A stretch of 49,116 nucleotides of DNA. Origin: Streptomyces sporangiiformans (GTDB taxonomy: Bacteria; Actinomycetota; Actinomycetes; Streptomycetales; Streptomycetaceae). The notes under the pieces are model-generated. The model saw only the letters and a program-made list of their open reading frames with translations. It had not been told where the DNA came from and searched no databases. A program made the translations under genes and the position numbers. The stretch lies in the NCBI RefSeq assembly GCF_005768555.2, contig NZ_VCHX02000341.1, forward strand, positions 1-49,116. Direction: 5' to 3'. This document shows positions 8,600-17,593 of the stretch, in pieces. How positions within the stretch are numbered: position 1 is the first letter of the stretch; each line of letters begins with the position of its first letter.

Positions 8600-9046
8600 A
8601 TGAAGATCATCCTCACCCACGAGGTCTCCGGCCTCGGCGCCGCGGGCGACGTCGTCGACGTCAAGGACGGTTACGCTCGCAACTACCTGATCCCGCGGAA
8701 CTTCGCGATCCGCTGGACCAAGGGTGGCGAGAAGGACGTCGAGCAGATCCGTCGTGCTCGCAAGATCCACGAGATCCAGACCATCGAGCAGGCCAATGAG
8801 ATCAGGGCCCGCCTCGAAGGCGTCAAGGTCCGTCTGGCCGTCCGCTCCGGCGACGCCGGTCGACTCTTCGGTTCCGTCACCCCGGCCGACATCGCCTCGG
8901 CGATCAAGGCTTCCGGTGGCCCCGAGGTCGACAAGCGCCGCATCGAGCTGGGCTCGCCGATCAAGACGCTGGGCGCTCACGAGACGTCCGTGCGTCTGCA
9001 CCCCGAGGTGGCCGCCAAGGTCAACATCGAGGTCGTCGCGGCGTAA
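8600..9046 (+). CDS. rplI: 50S ribosomal protein L9
   Basis: L9, 148 aa. The N-terminal domain (MKIILTHEVSGLGAAGDVVD, then VKDGYARNYLIPRNFA) carries the L9 signature, a long connecting helix spans about residues 42-75, and the C-terminal domain contains AGRLFGSVTPADIA. It binds 23S rRNA at the base of the L1 stalk. It is the last gene of the operon, 18 bp after rpsR, and is followed by a clear terminator. Confidence 0.97.
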   Translation: MKIILTHEVSGLGAAGDVVDVKDGYARNYLIPRNFAIRWTKGGEKDVEQIRRARKIHEIQTIEQANEIRARLEGVKVRLAVRSGDAGRLFGSVTPADIASAIKASGGPEVDKRRIELGSPIKTLGAHETSVRLHPEVAAKVNIEVVAA

Positions 9047-9070
9047 GCGCTGCGCTCGCTGAAGCAGTGT

Positions 9071-9098
9071 GGGGCCGCACCCTGTTGGGTGCGGCCCC
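9071..9098 (+). terminator. Terminator of the rpsF-rplI operon
   Basis: Perfect 12-bp inverted repeat (9071-9082 and 9087-9098) with a TGTT loop, 24 bp after the rplI stop codon. Confidence 0.85.
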
Positions 9099-9147
9099 TC
9101 ATGCTTGCTGGTCCACCGCGCGGTCGGCACGGGCTTGTGTGCACGCT

Positions 9148-9161
9148 GTTTCACGTGAAAC
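9148..9161. other. parS: parS site, perfect
   Basis: Perfect GTTTCACGTGAAAC inside a 20-bp perfect palindrome (9145-9164, arms extended by GCT/AGC). It lies in the convergent spacer between rplI and the MATE gene. Confidence 0.9.
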
Positions 9162-9219
9162 AGCGCGAACTCGGGGTGTGCGCTGGGCCCGTGGGCCCTC
9201 AACGCAGCGGTGCGTCCCT

Positions 9220-10566
9220 TCAGCGCGTGGCGCCCGTGACGATCCAGCGACCGGAGCGGGAGCGCTGCCACAAGGTCAGCATGCGCACCGCCATCATCAG
9301 AGTCATCGCTCCCCAGAGCGCCGTCAGGCCACCGCCGAGAGCAGGTACGAGCAGTGCGGCGGGCGTGAAGACAGCGAGCGTCACGAGCATCGCCCATGCC
9401 AGATAAGGGCCGTCACCGGCGCCCATCAGCACCCCATCGAGAACGAAGACGATGCCGCAGATCGGCTGGGAGAGGGCCACCACGACAAGGGCGGGCAGCG
9501 CCGTGTCCTTGACCACCGAGTCACTGGTGAACAGGGGAAGGAAGAGCGGGCGGGTGATGATCACCAGCAAGCCGAGCGCTATGCCGACCGCGATGCCCCA
9601 CTCCACCATGCGGCGGCAGGCGTCGCGGGCTCCCTGCGCGTCGTTCGCGCCGAGGTAGCGCCCGATGATCGCCTGACCGGCGATCGCGATCGAATCCAGG
9701 GCGAAGGCGAGCAGGCTCCACAGGCTCAGGATGATCTGGTGTGCCGCGATGTCCGCGTCCCCGAGCCGGGCAGCCACGGCGGTGGCGATCATGAGAATGC
9801 CCCGTAGCGAGAGAGTACGGACCAGCAGGGGTACCCCAGCCTGGGCACAGGCGCGTATCCCGGAGGCGTCCGGCCGCAGCGAGGCGCCGTGCTTTCGGGC
9901 TCCGCGTACGACGACCGCCAGATACACCGCGGCCATGCCGCACTGGGCGATGACGGTGCCCCAGGCGGAGCCGGCGATGCCGAGGCCGGCGCCATAGACA
10001 AGGACGACGTTGAGGGCGGCGTTGGCGATGAAGCCCGCGATGGCGACGTACAGCGGTGTCTTCGTGTCCTGCAGCCCACGCAGGACACCGGTGGCGGCGA
10101 GCACGACGAGCATCGCGGGGATGCCGAGCGCCGAGATCCGCAGATACGTGATGGCGTAGGGCTCGGCGGTGTCCGAGGCGCCGAAGAGTTCCACCAGGGA
10201 GGGCGCCGCCGGGACGACGATGGCGATGACGGCGGCGCCGAGCAGGAGCGCGAGCCAGATGCCGTCCATGCCCTGGCGTATGGCGGCCTGTTGATCGCCC
10301 GCGCCCACGCGACGGGCGACGGCGGCCGTGGTGGCGTACGCGAGGAAGACGAAGATGCTGACGGCCGTGGTGAGGAGGGCCGAGGCGACACCGAGACCGG
10401 CGAGTTGCGCGGTGCCCAGATGGCCGATGATGGCGCTGTCGGCCATGACGAAGAGAGGCTCGGCGACCAGTGCGCCGAAGGCCGGGACGGCGAGGGCGAC
10501 GATCTCTCGATCGTGCCGGCGCCGGGCGGCCTGGGATGCCGCGGGAGCCTGTGTCATGGCCATCAA
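9220..10566 (-). CDS. MATE-family efflux transporter (DinF-like)
   Basis: Protein of 448 aa with about 12 hydrophobic segments in two homologous halves. IVALAVPAFGALVAEPLFVM and DSAIIGHLGTAQLAGLGVAS are typical of the DinF branch of the MATE superfamily, which exports cationic drugs or metabolites by Na+ or H+ antiport. Three start codons lie close together (10566, 10563, 10557); 10566 is given, with a weak GGAAG upstream. The gene diverges from dnaB across a 450-bp spacer, so it may share control with it. Substrate unknown. Confidence 0.88.
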   Translation of the reverse strand: MMAMTQAPAASQAARRRHDREIVALAVPAFGALVAEPLFVMADSAIIGHLGTAQLAGLGVASALLTTAVSIFVFLAYATTAAVARRVGAGDQQAAIRQGMDGIWLALLLGAAVIAIVVPAAPSLVELFGASDTAEPYAITYLRISALGIPAMLVVLAATGVLRGLQDTKTPLYVAIAGFIANAALNVVLVYGAGLGIAGSAWGTVIAQCGMAAVYLAVVVRGARKHGASLRPDASGIRACAQAGVPLLVRTLSLRGILMIATAVAARLGDADIAAHQIILSLWSLLAFALDSIAIAGQAIIGRYLGANDAQGARDACRRMVEWGIAVGIALGLLVIITRPLFLPLFTSDSVVKDTALPALVVVALSQPICGIVFVLDGVLMGAGDGPYLAWAMLVTLAVFTPAALLVPALGGGLTALWGAMTLMMAVRMLTLWQRSRSGRWIVTGATR

Positions 10567-11016
10567 TGTAATCTTCCACAGGTAAGAGATGCAACTGTCT
10601 TGAGACCCTTACTTCGCTTCCTGTGGGGCGTGCCGCTGCGGCTTGGTCGTGGCAATCTTGGTCCACCCGGAGGACTTTTTCTTCTGCACAGCCAGTGGAC
10701 GACAAAAGCGCAGGTCAGGTGCGGTGTGGAAAAGGGGTCGAGTGCTTGTTCACAAGCCTGTCCACCGGGTCGTGCACAGGTTTTGCAGAGTTCTCCACAG
10801 CATCGGGGCCGTCGTCCACATGGCCTGTGGATAACCAGATTGGCTGACGGTGCCCGCAGGCCTAACGTAGTCCGGCGTCCGCTCTCTCCTCCGTCCTCGG
10901 AAACCACGCAAAACCGACGCGCCAGAACCGGAGTTGGGCCGCTTATTTGTCAGTGCCGTGCCGTAGGAATGAGGGGCACGGCGAAGTCCGCGCAGCGGAC
11001 GGGAGGAGGTGGCCCG
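10567..11016 (+). promoter_or_regulatory. dnaB/MATE divergent spacer with DnaA-box-like cluster
   Basis: Non-coding spacer of 450 bp. It holds several nonamers close to the DnaA box: TGTGGATAA at 10826-10834 (a perfect TTATCCACA on the minus strand), TCGTCCACA at 10812-10820, TTCTCCACA at 10791-10799, and TGTGGAAAA at 10725-10733 (minus-strand TTTTCCACA). Each of the last three is one mismatch from TTGTCCACA or TTATCCACA; CTGTCCACC at 10758-10766 is weaker. The final part carries the dnaB ribosome-binding site GGAGGAGGT at 11002-11010. DnaA-box clusters outside oriC are known in Streptomyces; a regulatory role here is inference. Confidence 0.55.
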
Positions 11017-12495
11017 GTGAGTATTTCCGAGCCTTTGGACGACCCGTGGGCCGACAGCGGTCCCAGTGATCGTCTGCCTGCCTCCCGCCAGCGTCGCGAC
11101 GGTGGCCGGGGCCGTGAGGAGCAGCACGAGCGCGGCCGGGACAGCAGCGAATGGGACGGCGGAAGTTCGGCCTTCGAGCGCGTGCCACCGCAGGACCTGG
11201 ACGCCGAGCAGTCCGTCCTCGGTGGCATGCTGCTGTCCAAGGACGCCATCGCGGATGTCGTAGAGGTGCTGAAGGGCCACGACTTCTACCGGCCCGCGCA
11301 CGAGACCATCTTCAGTGCGATTCTCGATCTCTATGCGAAGGGCGAGCCGGCCGACCCGATCACGGTCGCCGCCGAGCTCACCAAGCGCGGTGAGATCACC
11401 AAGGTGGGTGGCGCACCCTATCTGCACGGCCTGGTGCAGACGGTCCCGACGGCGGCGAACGCCGAGTACTACGCGGAGATCGTTCATGAGCGCGCCGTGC
11501 TGCGCCGCCTGGTCGAGGCCGGTACGCGCATCACACAGATGGGATACGCGGCCGACGGCGATGTGGATGAGATCGTCAACAGTGCCCAGGCCGAGATCTA
11601 CGCGGTCACCGAACAGCGCACCACCGAGGACTACCTCCCGCTGGGCGACATCATGGAGGGCGCGCTCGACGAGATCGAGGCGATCGGTTCGCGGTCGGGG
11701 GAGATGACTGGTGTGCCGACGGGTTTCACCGATCTCGACCAGCTCACCAACGGTCTGCACCCGGGACAGATGATCATTATCGCGGCCCGTCCCGCCATGG
11801 GTAAGTCGACGCTGGCACTGGACTTCGCACGGGCCTGTTCGATCAAGCACAACATGCCGAGTGTGATCTTCTCGCTCGAAATGGGGCGCAACGAGATCGC
11901 CATGCGTCTGCTGTCGGCGGAGGCGCGTGTGGCACTGCATCACATGCGTTCGGGCACGATGACCGACGAGGACTGGACCCGGCTGGCGCGCCGGATGCCG
12001 GATGTGTCGGCTGCGCCGCTCTACATCGACGACTCCCCGAACCTGTCGATGATGGAGATCCGCGCCAAGTGCCGTCGTCTCAAGCAGCGCAGTGATCTGA
12101 AGCTGGTGGTGATCGACTATCTGCAGCTCATGCAGTCGGGCGGTTCCAAGCGGACCGAAAGCCGGCAGCAGGAGGTCTCGGACATGTCGCGAAACCTGAA
12201 GCTCCTGGCCAAGGAGCTGGAGCTTCCGGTGATCGCGCTGTCGCAGCTGAACCGTGGACCCGAGCAGCGTACGGACAAGAAGCCCATGGTGTCCGACCTA
12301 CGTGAATCCGGTTCCATCGAGCAGGACGCGGACATGGTCATCTTGCTGCACCGTGAGGATGCGTACGAGAAGGAGTCGCCGCGAGCCGGCGAAGCGGACA
12401 TCATCGTGGGCAAGCACCGTAACGGCCCGACGGCGACGATCACGGTTGCCTTCCAGGGGCACTATTCACGCTTCGTGGACATGGCGCAGACCTGA
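11017..12495 (+). CDS. dnaB: Replicative DNA helicase DnaB
   Basis: Hexameric 5'-3' helicase that unwinds the fork, 492 aa from GTG 11017. That start follows GGAGGAGGT by six bases, whereas the long in-frame upstream extension is non-coding spacer. A Ser/Arg-rich N-tail of about 50 residues precedes the DnaB N-domain (VPPQDLDAEQSVLGGMLLS). The RecA-like ATPase has Walker A RPAMGKST near residue 262, LKLVVIDYLQLM as Walker B, and a C-terminal GKHRNGPTATI arginine-finger region. No intein is present. It sits beside the rpsF-ssb operon, as in S. coelicolor (SCO3911). Confidence 0.97.
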   Translation: MSISEPLDDPWADSGPSDRLPASRQRRDGGRGREEQHERGRDSSEWDGGSSAFERVPPQDLDAEQSVLGGMLLSKDAIADVVEVLKGHDFYRPAHETIFSAILDLYAKGEPADPITVAAELTKRGEITKVGGAPYLHGLVQTVPTAANAEYYAEIVHERAVLRRLVEAGTRITQMGYAADGDVDEIVNSAQAEIYAVTEQRTTEDYLPLGDIMEGALDEIEAIGSRSGEMTGVPTGFTDLDQLTNGLHPGQMIIIAARPAMGKSTLALDFARACSIKHNMPSVIFSLEMGRNEIAMRLLSAEARVALHHMRSGTMTDEDWTRLARRMPDVSAAPLYIDDSPNLSMMEIRAKCRRLKQRSDLKLVVIDYLQLMQSGGSKRTESRQQEVSDMSRNLKLLAKELELPVIALSQLNRGPEQRTDKKPMVSDLRESGSIEQDADMVILLHREDAYEKESPRAGEADIIVGKHRNGPTATITVAFQGHYSRFVDMAQT

Positions 12496-12533
12496 TTTCT
12501 GCCCGTGTAGGGCCTGCCGTGGCCCACCATTTC

Positions 12534-12562
12534 GCGCCGCCAGTTGTCCAGTCCGGCGGCGC
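12534..12562 (+). terminator. Possible dnaB terminator
   Basis: Perfect 8-bp GC-rich arms GCGCCGCC/GGCGGCGC around a 13-nt loop, 39 bp after the dnaB stop. Moderate support only. Confidence 0.5.
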
Positions 12563-12693
12563 CCGCAACATCGAAGGTCTCGCCCGCCCACCGTGAACCC
12601 GGCGCCAACCACCGGTGAACTCCGTACAACCAGCTCCGCCCTTCGACGGTCACACCAGATAACCCGCACCCCGTCGACCGAGTGGGAGCCACC

Positions 12694-14163
12694 GTGCCAC
12701 ACAGCTGCCGCACCCTGACGTACGCCATCGCAGCCGCCGCTGTGGCCACTGCCGGGTTCGTGTTCCCGTCCGGCGCCACCGCTGCCGCACCCCCTGCCGC
12801 CACGAGCGACTTCAACGGCGATGGCTACGCGGACCTCGCCGTCGGCGTCCCGCACGGGACCGTCGGCGGCCAGGCCAAGGCCGGGTACGTGAACGTCGTC
12901 TGGGGCGGTCCGAAGGGCGTCGGCGCCTACGGAAGCATCCGTGTCACCCAGAGCACTCCCGAGGTTCCCGGAACCCCGGAGGCGGGTGACCGCTTCGGCG
13001 CATCCGTGGCCCTGACGGACCTCAACGGCGACGGCATCGCGGAGTTGCTCGTCGGTGTCCCCGGCGAGGACGTCATCGACCGCGGTACGGACGCGGGCAT
13101 GGTCATCGCCGTAGGCGGCTCGATGGACGGGCCGGGACCGGGGTCGACGGTCCTCACCGGGCCGTCGCCGTCGGCTGCGTACGGCAAATCGGTCGCGGCA
13201 GCCGACCTGACCGGCGACGGCAACAAGGAGATCGTGATCGGCGGCACGGACAAGGTCGTCGCTCGTGTCGCCCAGGGCGAAGACAGCATGGTCACCACCG
13301 TCGTCGCCGCCCCCATGGGCGGCCGCGCCCCTGTCCTGATCACCGGCGACTTCGACAGCGACGGCACGGCGGACCTGGCCGTGGCGTACTGGACCGCGGG
13401 CGACCCCAACACGCAGTCCCACGTGCGCCTGTGGAAGTGGGACGCCGACCAGTCCGCGATGGCCAACTTCTGGAACACGGACAACGCCGGCGTGACCGCC
13501 CTGGCCGCCGGCGACTTCGACGGCGACGGCCACGACGACCTGGCGCTCGGCGAATGCCGTGAGATCGCCGACGAGAACATCGACGACCCGTGCGGCCCCG
13601 AAAGACTCGCCAAGGGGGGCGGCATCCACATCCACTACGGAAGCCCCGCGGGCGGCCCGTTCGGCAGCCGTGCCCAGACCCTCAACCAGGACACGGCGGG
13701 CGTGCCGGGCGTGGCCGAGGACGGCGACCGCTTCGGCGCCGCCCTCGCCGTCGCCGACGTCAACCGCGACGGTCGCGACGACCTGATCGCGGGCGCTCCC
13801 GGTGAGGCCATCGGAAGCAAGGCGGGGGCGGGCGCCGCCTGGCTGCTCTCCGGCGGCGCTCAGGGCCTGCTCGACGCCAACGGCGTTGCCACGTCCGTCT
13901 CCTGGAACCAGGACACGCCCGGCATCCCGGGCGTCGCCGAGGCGGGAGACACCTTCGGCGCGGCGGTGGCCTCGGGTGACGGCAACGCCAACGGTGTACC
14001 GGATGTCACGGTCGGATCCCCTGGCGAGAACGCCTCCCTGGGCGCCGTATGGCTCCTCCCCAGCGGCTCGGCCGGGGGCTCGGCGGCCTTCTCGCCCCGC
14101 ACGCTCGGCCTCCCGTACCTATCCACGGCTCAGAAGTACGGCAAGCCGCTGAGCAGCCACTGA
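12694..14163 (+). CDS. Secreted FG-GAP/VCBS repeat protein
   Basis: Exported protein of 489 aa with an integrin-alpha-like beta-propeller. A signal peptide (about residues 1-36, AAAAVATAGFVFPSGATAAA) is followed by repeated calcium-loop blades: DFNGDGYADLAVGVP, DLNGDGIAELLVGVPGED, DFDSDGTADLAVAY, DFDGDGHDDLALGE, DVNRDGRDDLIAGAPGE and NANGVPDVTVGSPGE. The blades alternate with GDRFGA/GDTFGA motifs and near-identical QDTAGVPGVAEDGD and QDTPGIPGVAEAGD segments. GTG 12694 is chosen because GGGAG lies just upstream; GTG 12682 is an alternative. No catalytic domain is seen; the ligand is unknown. Such proteins are frequent in streptomycete secretomes. Confidence 0.88.
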   Translation: MPHSCRTLTYAIAAAAVATAGFVFPSGATAAAPPAATSDFNGDGYADLAVGVPHGTVGGQAKAGYVNVVWGGPKGVGAYGSIRVTQSTPEVPGTPEAGDRFGASVALTDLNGDGIAELLVGVPGEDVIDRGTDAGMVIAVGGSMDGPGPGSTVLTGPSPSAAYGKSVAAADLTGDGNKEIVIGGTDKVVARVAQGEDSMVTTVVAAPMGGRAPVLITGDFDSDGTADLAVAYWTAGDPNTQSHVRLWKWDADQSAMANFWNTDNAGVTALAAGDFDGDGHDDLALGECREIADENIDDPCGPERLAKGGGIHIHYGSPAGGPFGSRAQTLNQDTAGVPGVAEDGDRFGAALAVADVNRDGRDDLIAGAPGEAIGSKAGAGAAWLLSGGAQGLLDANGVATSVSWNQDTPGIPGVAEAGDTFGAAVASGDGNANGVPDVTVGSPGENASLGAVWLLPSGSAGGSAAFSPRTLGLPYLSTAQKYGKPLSSH

Positions 14164-14284
14164 GTGCGCCTTACGGAGGTTGCGCCCGCCCTCACAGCGT
14201 CGGCCCGCCCGCCGGGCGACGAGGAGAAGTCAAGCCGTCTGGGGGTAGGTCCTAAACCCCTTTGAGACGGTCGCGATCTCTCCT

Positions 14285-15154
14285 ATGTTGGCCCGCGTGA
14301 CGATCGAGGTGCCCTACCAGCCAATTCCGGTTGACCAGTCGGACGTTCGCTACGCCCACGGCCCCGACTCGGCTCTACAGCCGGACGTGCCCGTCGGGGA
14401 GACGATCGAGTTTGACTGGAACGACAGCGCGATCTACCCGGGCACGTCACGGAAGTTCTGGGTCCATGTGCCCGCGCAGTACGACCCCGCCGAGCCGGCG
14501 TCGCTGATGGTGTTCCAGGACGGATGGTGGTACCTGGACCCCGGAGGGCAGGTCCGCGGCGCGATAGTCCTGGACAACCTCGTCCACCGCGGGGACATCC
14601 CGGTCACCATCGGCGTGTTCGTCGACCCTGGCGTCTTCCCCGACGCTGAGGATCCGAAGAACCACAACACCGAGTACGACGCGTACGACGGTTCGTATGT
14701 CGGCTTCCTCCTGAACGAGATCATCCCCGAGGTCAGCAAGCACTACTCGATCGCCGAGGACCCGGATCAGTGGGGAATCTGCGGTGGCAGCAGCAGCGGC
14801 GGCAACTGCGCCTTTACCGCCGCGTGGCTACGCCCGGACAAGTTCCGCCGCGTCATCGGGTTCCTGTCCAGCTTCGCGCAGATGCCGGACGGCAACCCGT
14901 ACCCCGAAGTCATTCCCCGCGTTCCCCGCAAGCCGCTGCGGATTTTCCTGCAGGCGGGCCATCGTGACCTGCGCTGGAACGAGCCCGAGGCGAACTGGCT
15001 CGCCGACAACTTGCGTGTCGCGGCAGCGCTCGCAGAAGCCGGCTACGACTTCCGCCTCGTCCTGGGTGATGGCGGCCACAGCCCCAACCACGGTGGTGTC
15101 CTGCTCCCCGATGCCTTGCGCTGGTTGTGGCGGTCTGATGATCGCCCGAACTAG
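14285..15154 (+). CDS. Esterase-family alpha/beta hydrolase
   Basis: Protein of 289 aa resembling the enterochelin-esterase/esterase-D family. Strand and oxyanion segments FWVHVPAQYDPAEPASLMVF and FQDGWWYLDPGG lead to the nucleophile elbow GICGGSSSGGN (G-x-S-x-G) near residue 165. The late GDGGHSPNHGG supplies a candidate catalytic His. There is no signal peptide, so it is probably cytoplasmic. The start is ATG 14285; GTG 14297 is possible and neither has a good ribosome-binding site. Its stop codon overlaps that of a broken transposase on the other strand by two bases. Natural substrate unknown. Confidence 0.75.
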   Translation: MLARVTIEVPYQPIPVDQSDVRYAHGPDSALQPDVPVGETIEFDWNDSAIYPGTSRKFWVHVPAQYDPAEPASLMVFQDGWWYLDPGGQVRGAIVLDNLVHRGDIPVTIGVFVDPGVFPDAEDPKNHNTEYDAYDGSYVGFLLNEIIPEVSKHYSIAEDPDQWGICGGSSSGGNCAFTAAWLRPDKFRRVIGFLSSFAQMPDGNPYPEVIPRVPRKPLRIFLQAGHRDLRWNEPEANWLADNLRVAAALAEAGYDFRLVLGDGGHSPNHGGVLLPDALRWLWRSDDRPN

Positions 15155-15601
15155 CCGGTGGGCTTGGGTGGAGCGACTTTGTAGAAGCGGTCGTTCCGGA
15201 TCAGGGCCCACAGGACGTTGACTCTGCGGCGGGCAAGGGCGATCACGGCCTGGGTATGGCGTTTGGCCTCGGCGCGCTTGCGGTCGTAAAACGCCCGGGA
15301 GTTGGGGTCGTAGCGCACGTTCAGGGTCTCGACCTCCTGGGCGAGCGTCCGGAACGAGCTGGGCGATCACCCCCTCGCCGGGAACAGAGGTGTGCTGCCG
15401 CTCTGTGGCCTCCACGGCCTTCTTCGCAAGCTCCTCCGGGCTGCGGACGCCCCGAGTGCACAGCCATCGGGTGAGCCGCGCGGTCCCGAGGCGCCGGAGG
15501 GCTGCCGGCGTCTGATGGCCGGCCATCAGGACGAGTGGTCCGGCGCTGGTCAGGCGATGCTCTATGACACGGATCGCGAGATCCTGCAGCCCGTGTAGGG
15601 T
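15151..15601 (-). pseudogene. IS110-family transposase remnant, frameshifted and 5'-truncated
   Basis: The minus strand reads as the C-terminal third of an IS110-type (DEDD) transposase. From high to low coordinates it runs LQDLAIRVIEHRLTSAG, MAGHQTPAALRRLGTARLT, ELAKKAVEATERQH, VIAQ, then after a frame change near 15350, RTLAQEVETLNVRYDPNS, FYDRKRAEAKRHTQAVIALA and RRRVNVLWALIRNDRFY, ending at a TAG at 15151-15153. One extra T in the CTCGTTCCGG stretch explains the shift. The catalytic N-terminal domain is missing. It is therefore dead, and only its tail remains between the esterase and the monooxygenase. Confidence 0.85.
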
Positions 15602-15602
15602 C

Positions 15603-16718
15603 TCAGGTTCCGTCAGGTTGGAAGAATGCGAGCATCTTCTGGCTGGCGTCCGGCGATGTCAGCAATTCCTGCATGTCCGCGGACATCCGGGCGGCAGCGC
15701 TGGTGCGTTCGAACATCTCGCGTTCGTATTCTTTGACGGCGGCCGGAAAGTCGTCCGGGTGCGCGGCCAGCGCGAGACCGAGCAGGGCGCCGTCGAGCAG
15801 CGCCATGTTGGCGCCCTCTCCCACCGGCGGCATCAGGTGCGCGGCATCGCCGAGCAGCGTGACGCCTGGCGTCGACGGCCAGGTCAGGCCGACCGGGAGA
15901 CTGGTGATCGACCGCGGCACGACCGTGTCGTCGCAGGCCGCGATCAGCGCGGTGAACCGTGAGTCCCAGCCGGGGAGCAGGTCGATCAGCCGCGCCCGGG
16001 CGGCGGCCGGGTCGTCGAACGGGATCCCGCTGGTAGCGAACCAGTCCTCGGCGGTGTTGTAGAAGCTGAGGCCGATGCGAACGCGGCCGTCGCCGTTGCG
16101 CTGCGCCGCCAGGGACAGTCCGTTGCCGAGCACCCAGTAGTTGCCGCGCCCGACCATCGCCGCGAGGTCGGGGTGCGTGCGGTCGATGTCGGGAATGCCG
16201 ACCTCGACGACGTTCTGGCCGATATGCGCCGGGCGTGCGTCGGTGAGCAGCGCGCGGACCCGGGACTGCGCGCCGTCCGCGCCGACCAGCAGGTCATACG
16301 TCGCACTGCTGCCGTCGGCGAAGTGCAGCAGGCCGTTGTCGGCAGATTCGAACGCGTGCCCCCAGCGCACCACGTCTTCGGGGAGGGAGTCCAGCAGCAG
16401 GTTGCGCAGATCGGCGCGGTCGACCTCGGGTCGCTCAAGCGGGGCGTCGTCGGGCGTGTCCTCCTGGAGCAGCAGGGTGCCATCCGGCTCGAGAAGACGC
16501 ATGTCCTGGCCTTCACCACGGGCAATCGCGTAGAACTCGTCGATCAGACCGGCCTCGCGCAGCGCCCGCTGGCCGGAGTGGATGTCGAGCATGCCGCCCT
16601 GACCACGCGCACCGCGTGACGATTCACGTTCATACACGACGGAATCCATGCCGTTCACGTGCAGCACACGGGCGAGAGCCAGGCCGCCGAGACCGGCTCC
16701 GACGATGGCAATGGTCAT
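15603..16718 (-). CDS. Tet(X)-like FAD-dependent monooxygenase
   Basis: Flavoprotein hydroxylase of 371 aa in the PHBH fold group. The ADP-binding motif is at the very start (MTIAIVGAGLGGLALARVL), followed by YERESSRGARGQGGMLDIHS, the NADPH/FAD motif LVGADGAQSRVR near residue 155, and GVTLLGDAAHLMPPVGEGAN near residue 285. The RGQGGMLDIHSG and GEGANMALLDG segments are close to Tet(X) and relatives, which inactivate tetracyclines by hydroxylation, but aromatic-antibiotic tailoring oxygenases share them. ATG 16718 is chosen over 16751 because GGGGAAG precedes it. It is divergent from a TetR gene, so repressor-controlled inactivation of a small molecule is a reasonable inference. Confidence 0.87.
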   Translation of the reverse strand: MTIAIVGAGLGGLALARVLHVNGMDSVVYERESSRGARGQGGMLDIHSGQRALREAGLIDEFYAIARGEGQDMRLLEPDGTLLLQEDTPDDAPLERPEVDRADLRNLLLDSLPEDVVRWGHAFESADNGLLHFADGSSATYDLLVGADGAQSRVRALLTDARPAHIGQNVVEVGIPDIDRTHPDLAAMVGRGNYWVLGNGLSLAAQRNGDGRVRIGLSFYNTAEDWFATSGIPFDDPAAARARLIDLLPGWDSRFTALIAACDDTVVPRSITSLPVGLTWPSTPGVTLLGDAAHLMPPVGEGANMALLDGALLGLALAAHPDDFPAAVKEYEREMFERTSAAARMSADMQELLTSPDASQKMLAFFQPDGT

Positions 16719-16748
16719 GGTTGCTTCCCCTCGATACGCCGTACTGGC

Positions 16749-16781
16749 CAATACAGTGTATCTCCCCGATGCGATGTATTG
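16749..16781. promoter_or_regulatory. Divergent promoter/operator between monooxygenase and TetR
   Basis: The 71-bp spacer holds an AT-rich palindrome, ATACA-G-TGTAT at 16751-16761. It also holds wider arms CAATACA (16749-16755) and TGTATTG (16775-16781). This is a natural operator for the flanking TetR protein on both genes. Confidence 0.55.
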
Positions 16782-16789
16782 TTAGCGGC

Positions 16790-17470
16790 ATGTTGGTGTG
16801 GGAGAGGCCGGAGCCACCGAATCGACCCGTGCCGGCCCCGTTGAGCCGGGAGCGGATCGTGCGAGCGGCGATCGAGCTGGCCGACGCGGACGGCCTGGAC
16901 GCGGTGTCGCTGCGCAAGGTCGCCACCGCGCTGGACGTCCGTCCGATGCGGCTGTACGGCTACATCGCCAGCAAGGAGGAGTTGCTCGACCTCATGGTCG
17001 ACGCCGTTCACGCCGAGATCCGGCCGGTCGGAGACGGCTGGCGGGAGGTGCTCCGGTCTCTTGCCGAAGCCACTCGGCACGCCGCTCACGAGCACGAATG
17101 GCTCGCCGATCTACTGGGTGGCCGACCCCAGCTCGGGCCGCACGCGCTGGCCAGTGGGGAGACCGTGGTGGCCGCACTGGGCAGCGTCGACGTGGACGCC
17201 ATCATGCCGGTGGTCGCCGCAGTCAATGCGTACGCGATCGGCGCGGTGCGTCGGGAGGTCGCCGAGCGGCGTGCCGAGCGGGCCACCGGGATGGACGAGA
17301 AGCGTTGGCAGGCCTCACTCGGGCCCTATCTGGAGCGGACCTTCGCCACCGGCCGATTCCCCGCGCTGGCCACGGTGGTGCGCGATGCCGCCCACCTGGA
17401 CGCCGACCACACCTTCCGGATCGGCCTCGACTTCCTGCTCGACGGCATTGAAGCCCGCATCTCAAGGTGA
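16790..17470 (+). CDS. TetR-family repressor
   Basis: Regulator of 226 aa. The N-terminal helix-turn-helix covers about residues 17-65 (LSRERIVRAAIELADADG, then VSLRKVATALDVRPMRLYGY and IASKEELLDLMVD). The C-terminal ligand domain has the TetR_C pattern seen in tetracycline-type repressors. ATG 16790 lies just after the palindromic operator; a 5' extension in frame runs into the neighbouring promoter and is not credible. It probably represses the divergent flavin monooxygenase and itself. The inducer cannot be known from sequence. Confidence 0.88.
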   Translation: MLVWERPEPPNRPVPAPLSRERIVRAAIELADADGLDAVSLRKVATALDVRPMRLYGYIASKEELLDLMVDAVHAEIRPVGDGWREVLRSLAEATRHAAHEHEWLADLLGGRPQLGPHALASGETVVAALGSVDVDAIMPVVAAVNAYAIGAVRREVAERRAERATGMDEKRWQASLGPYLERTFATGRFPALATVVRDAAHLDADHTFRIGLDFLLDGIEARISR

Positions 17471-17593
17471 CGCGCGGCCGAAGGACCGGACCGGTACCGC
17501 CCATAGCGCCAGGTCGGCGCTGACGCGTTGAGTGATCCGTTCCAGAGGACAAATGGGCTCGACTGGGAGCGTCGGAACAGCTGCACTGGGCTC

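Noticed and set aside
10750..11943. 397-codon minus frame across the dnaB start
   Set aside because: Overlaps dnaB coding and the DnaA-box spacer and has no recognisable domain.
15151..15601. Active insertion sequence
   Set aside because: The catalytic half is absent and the frame is broken; no flanking terminal repeats were found.
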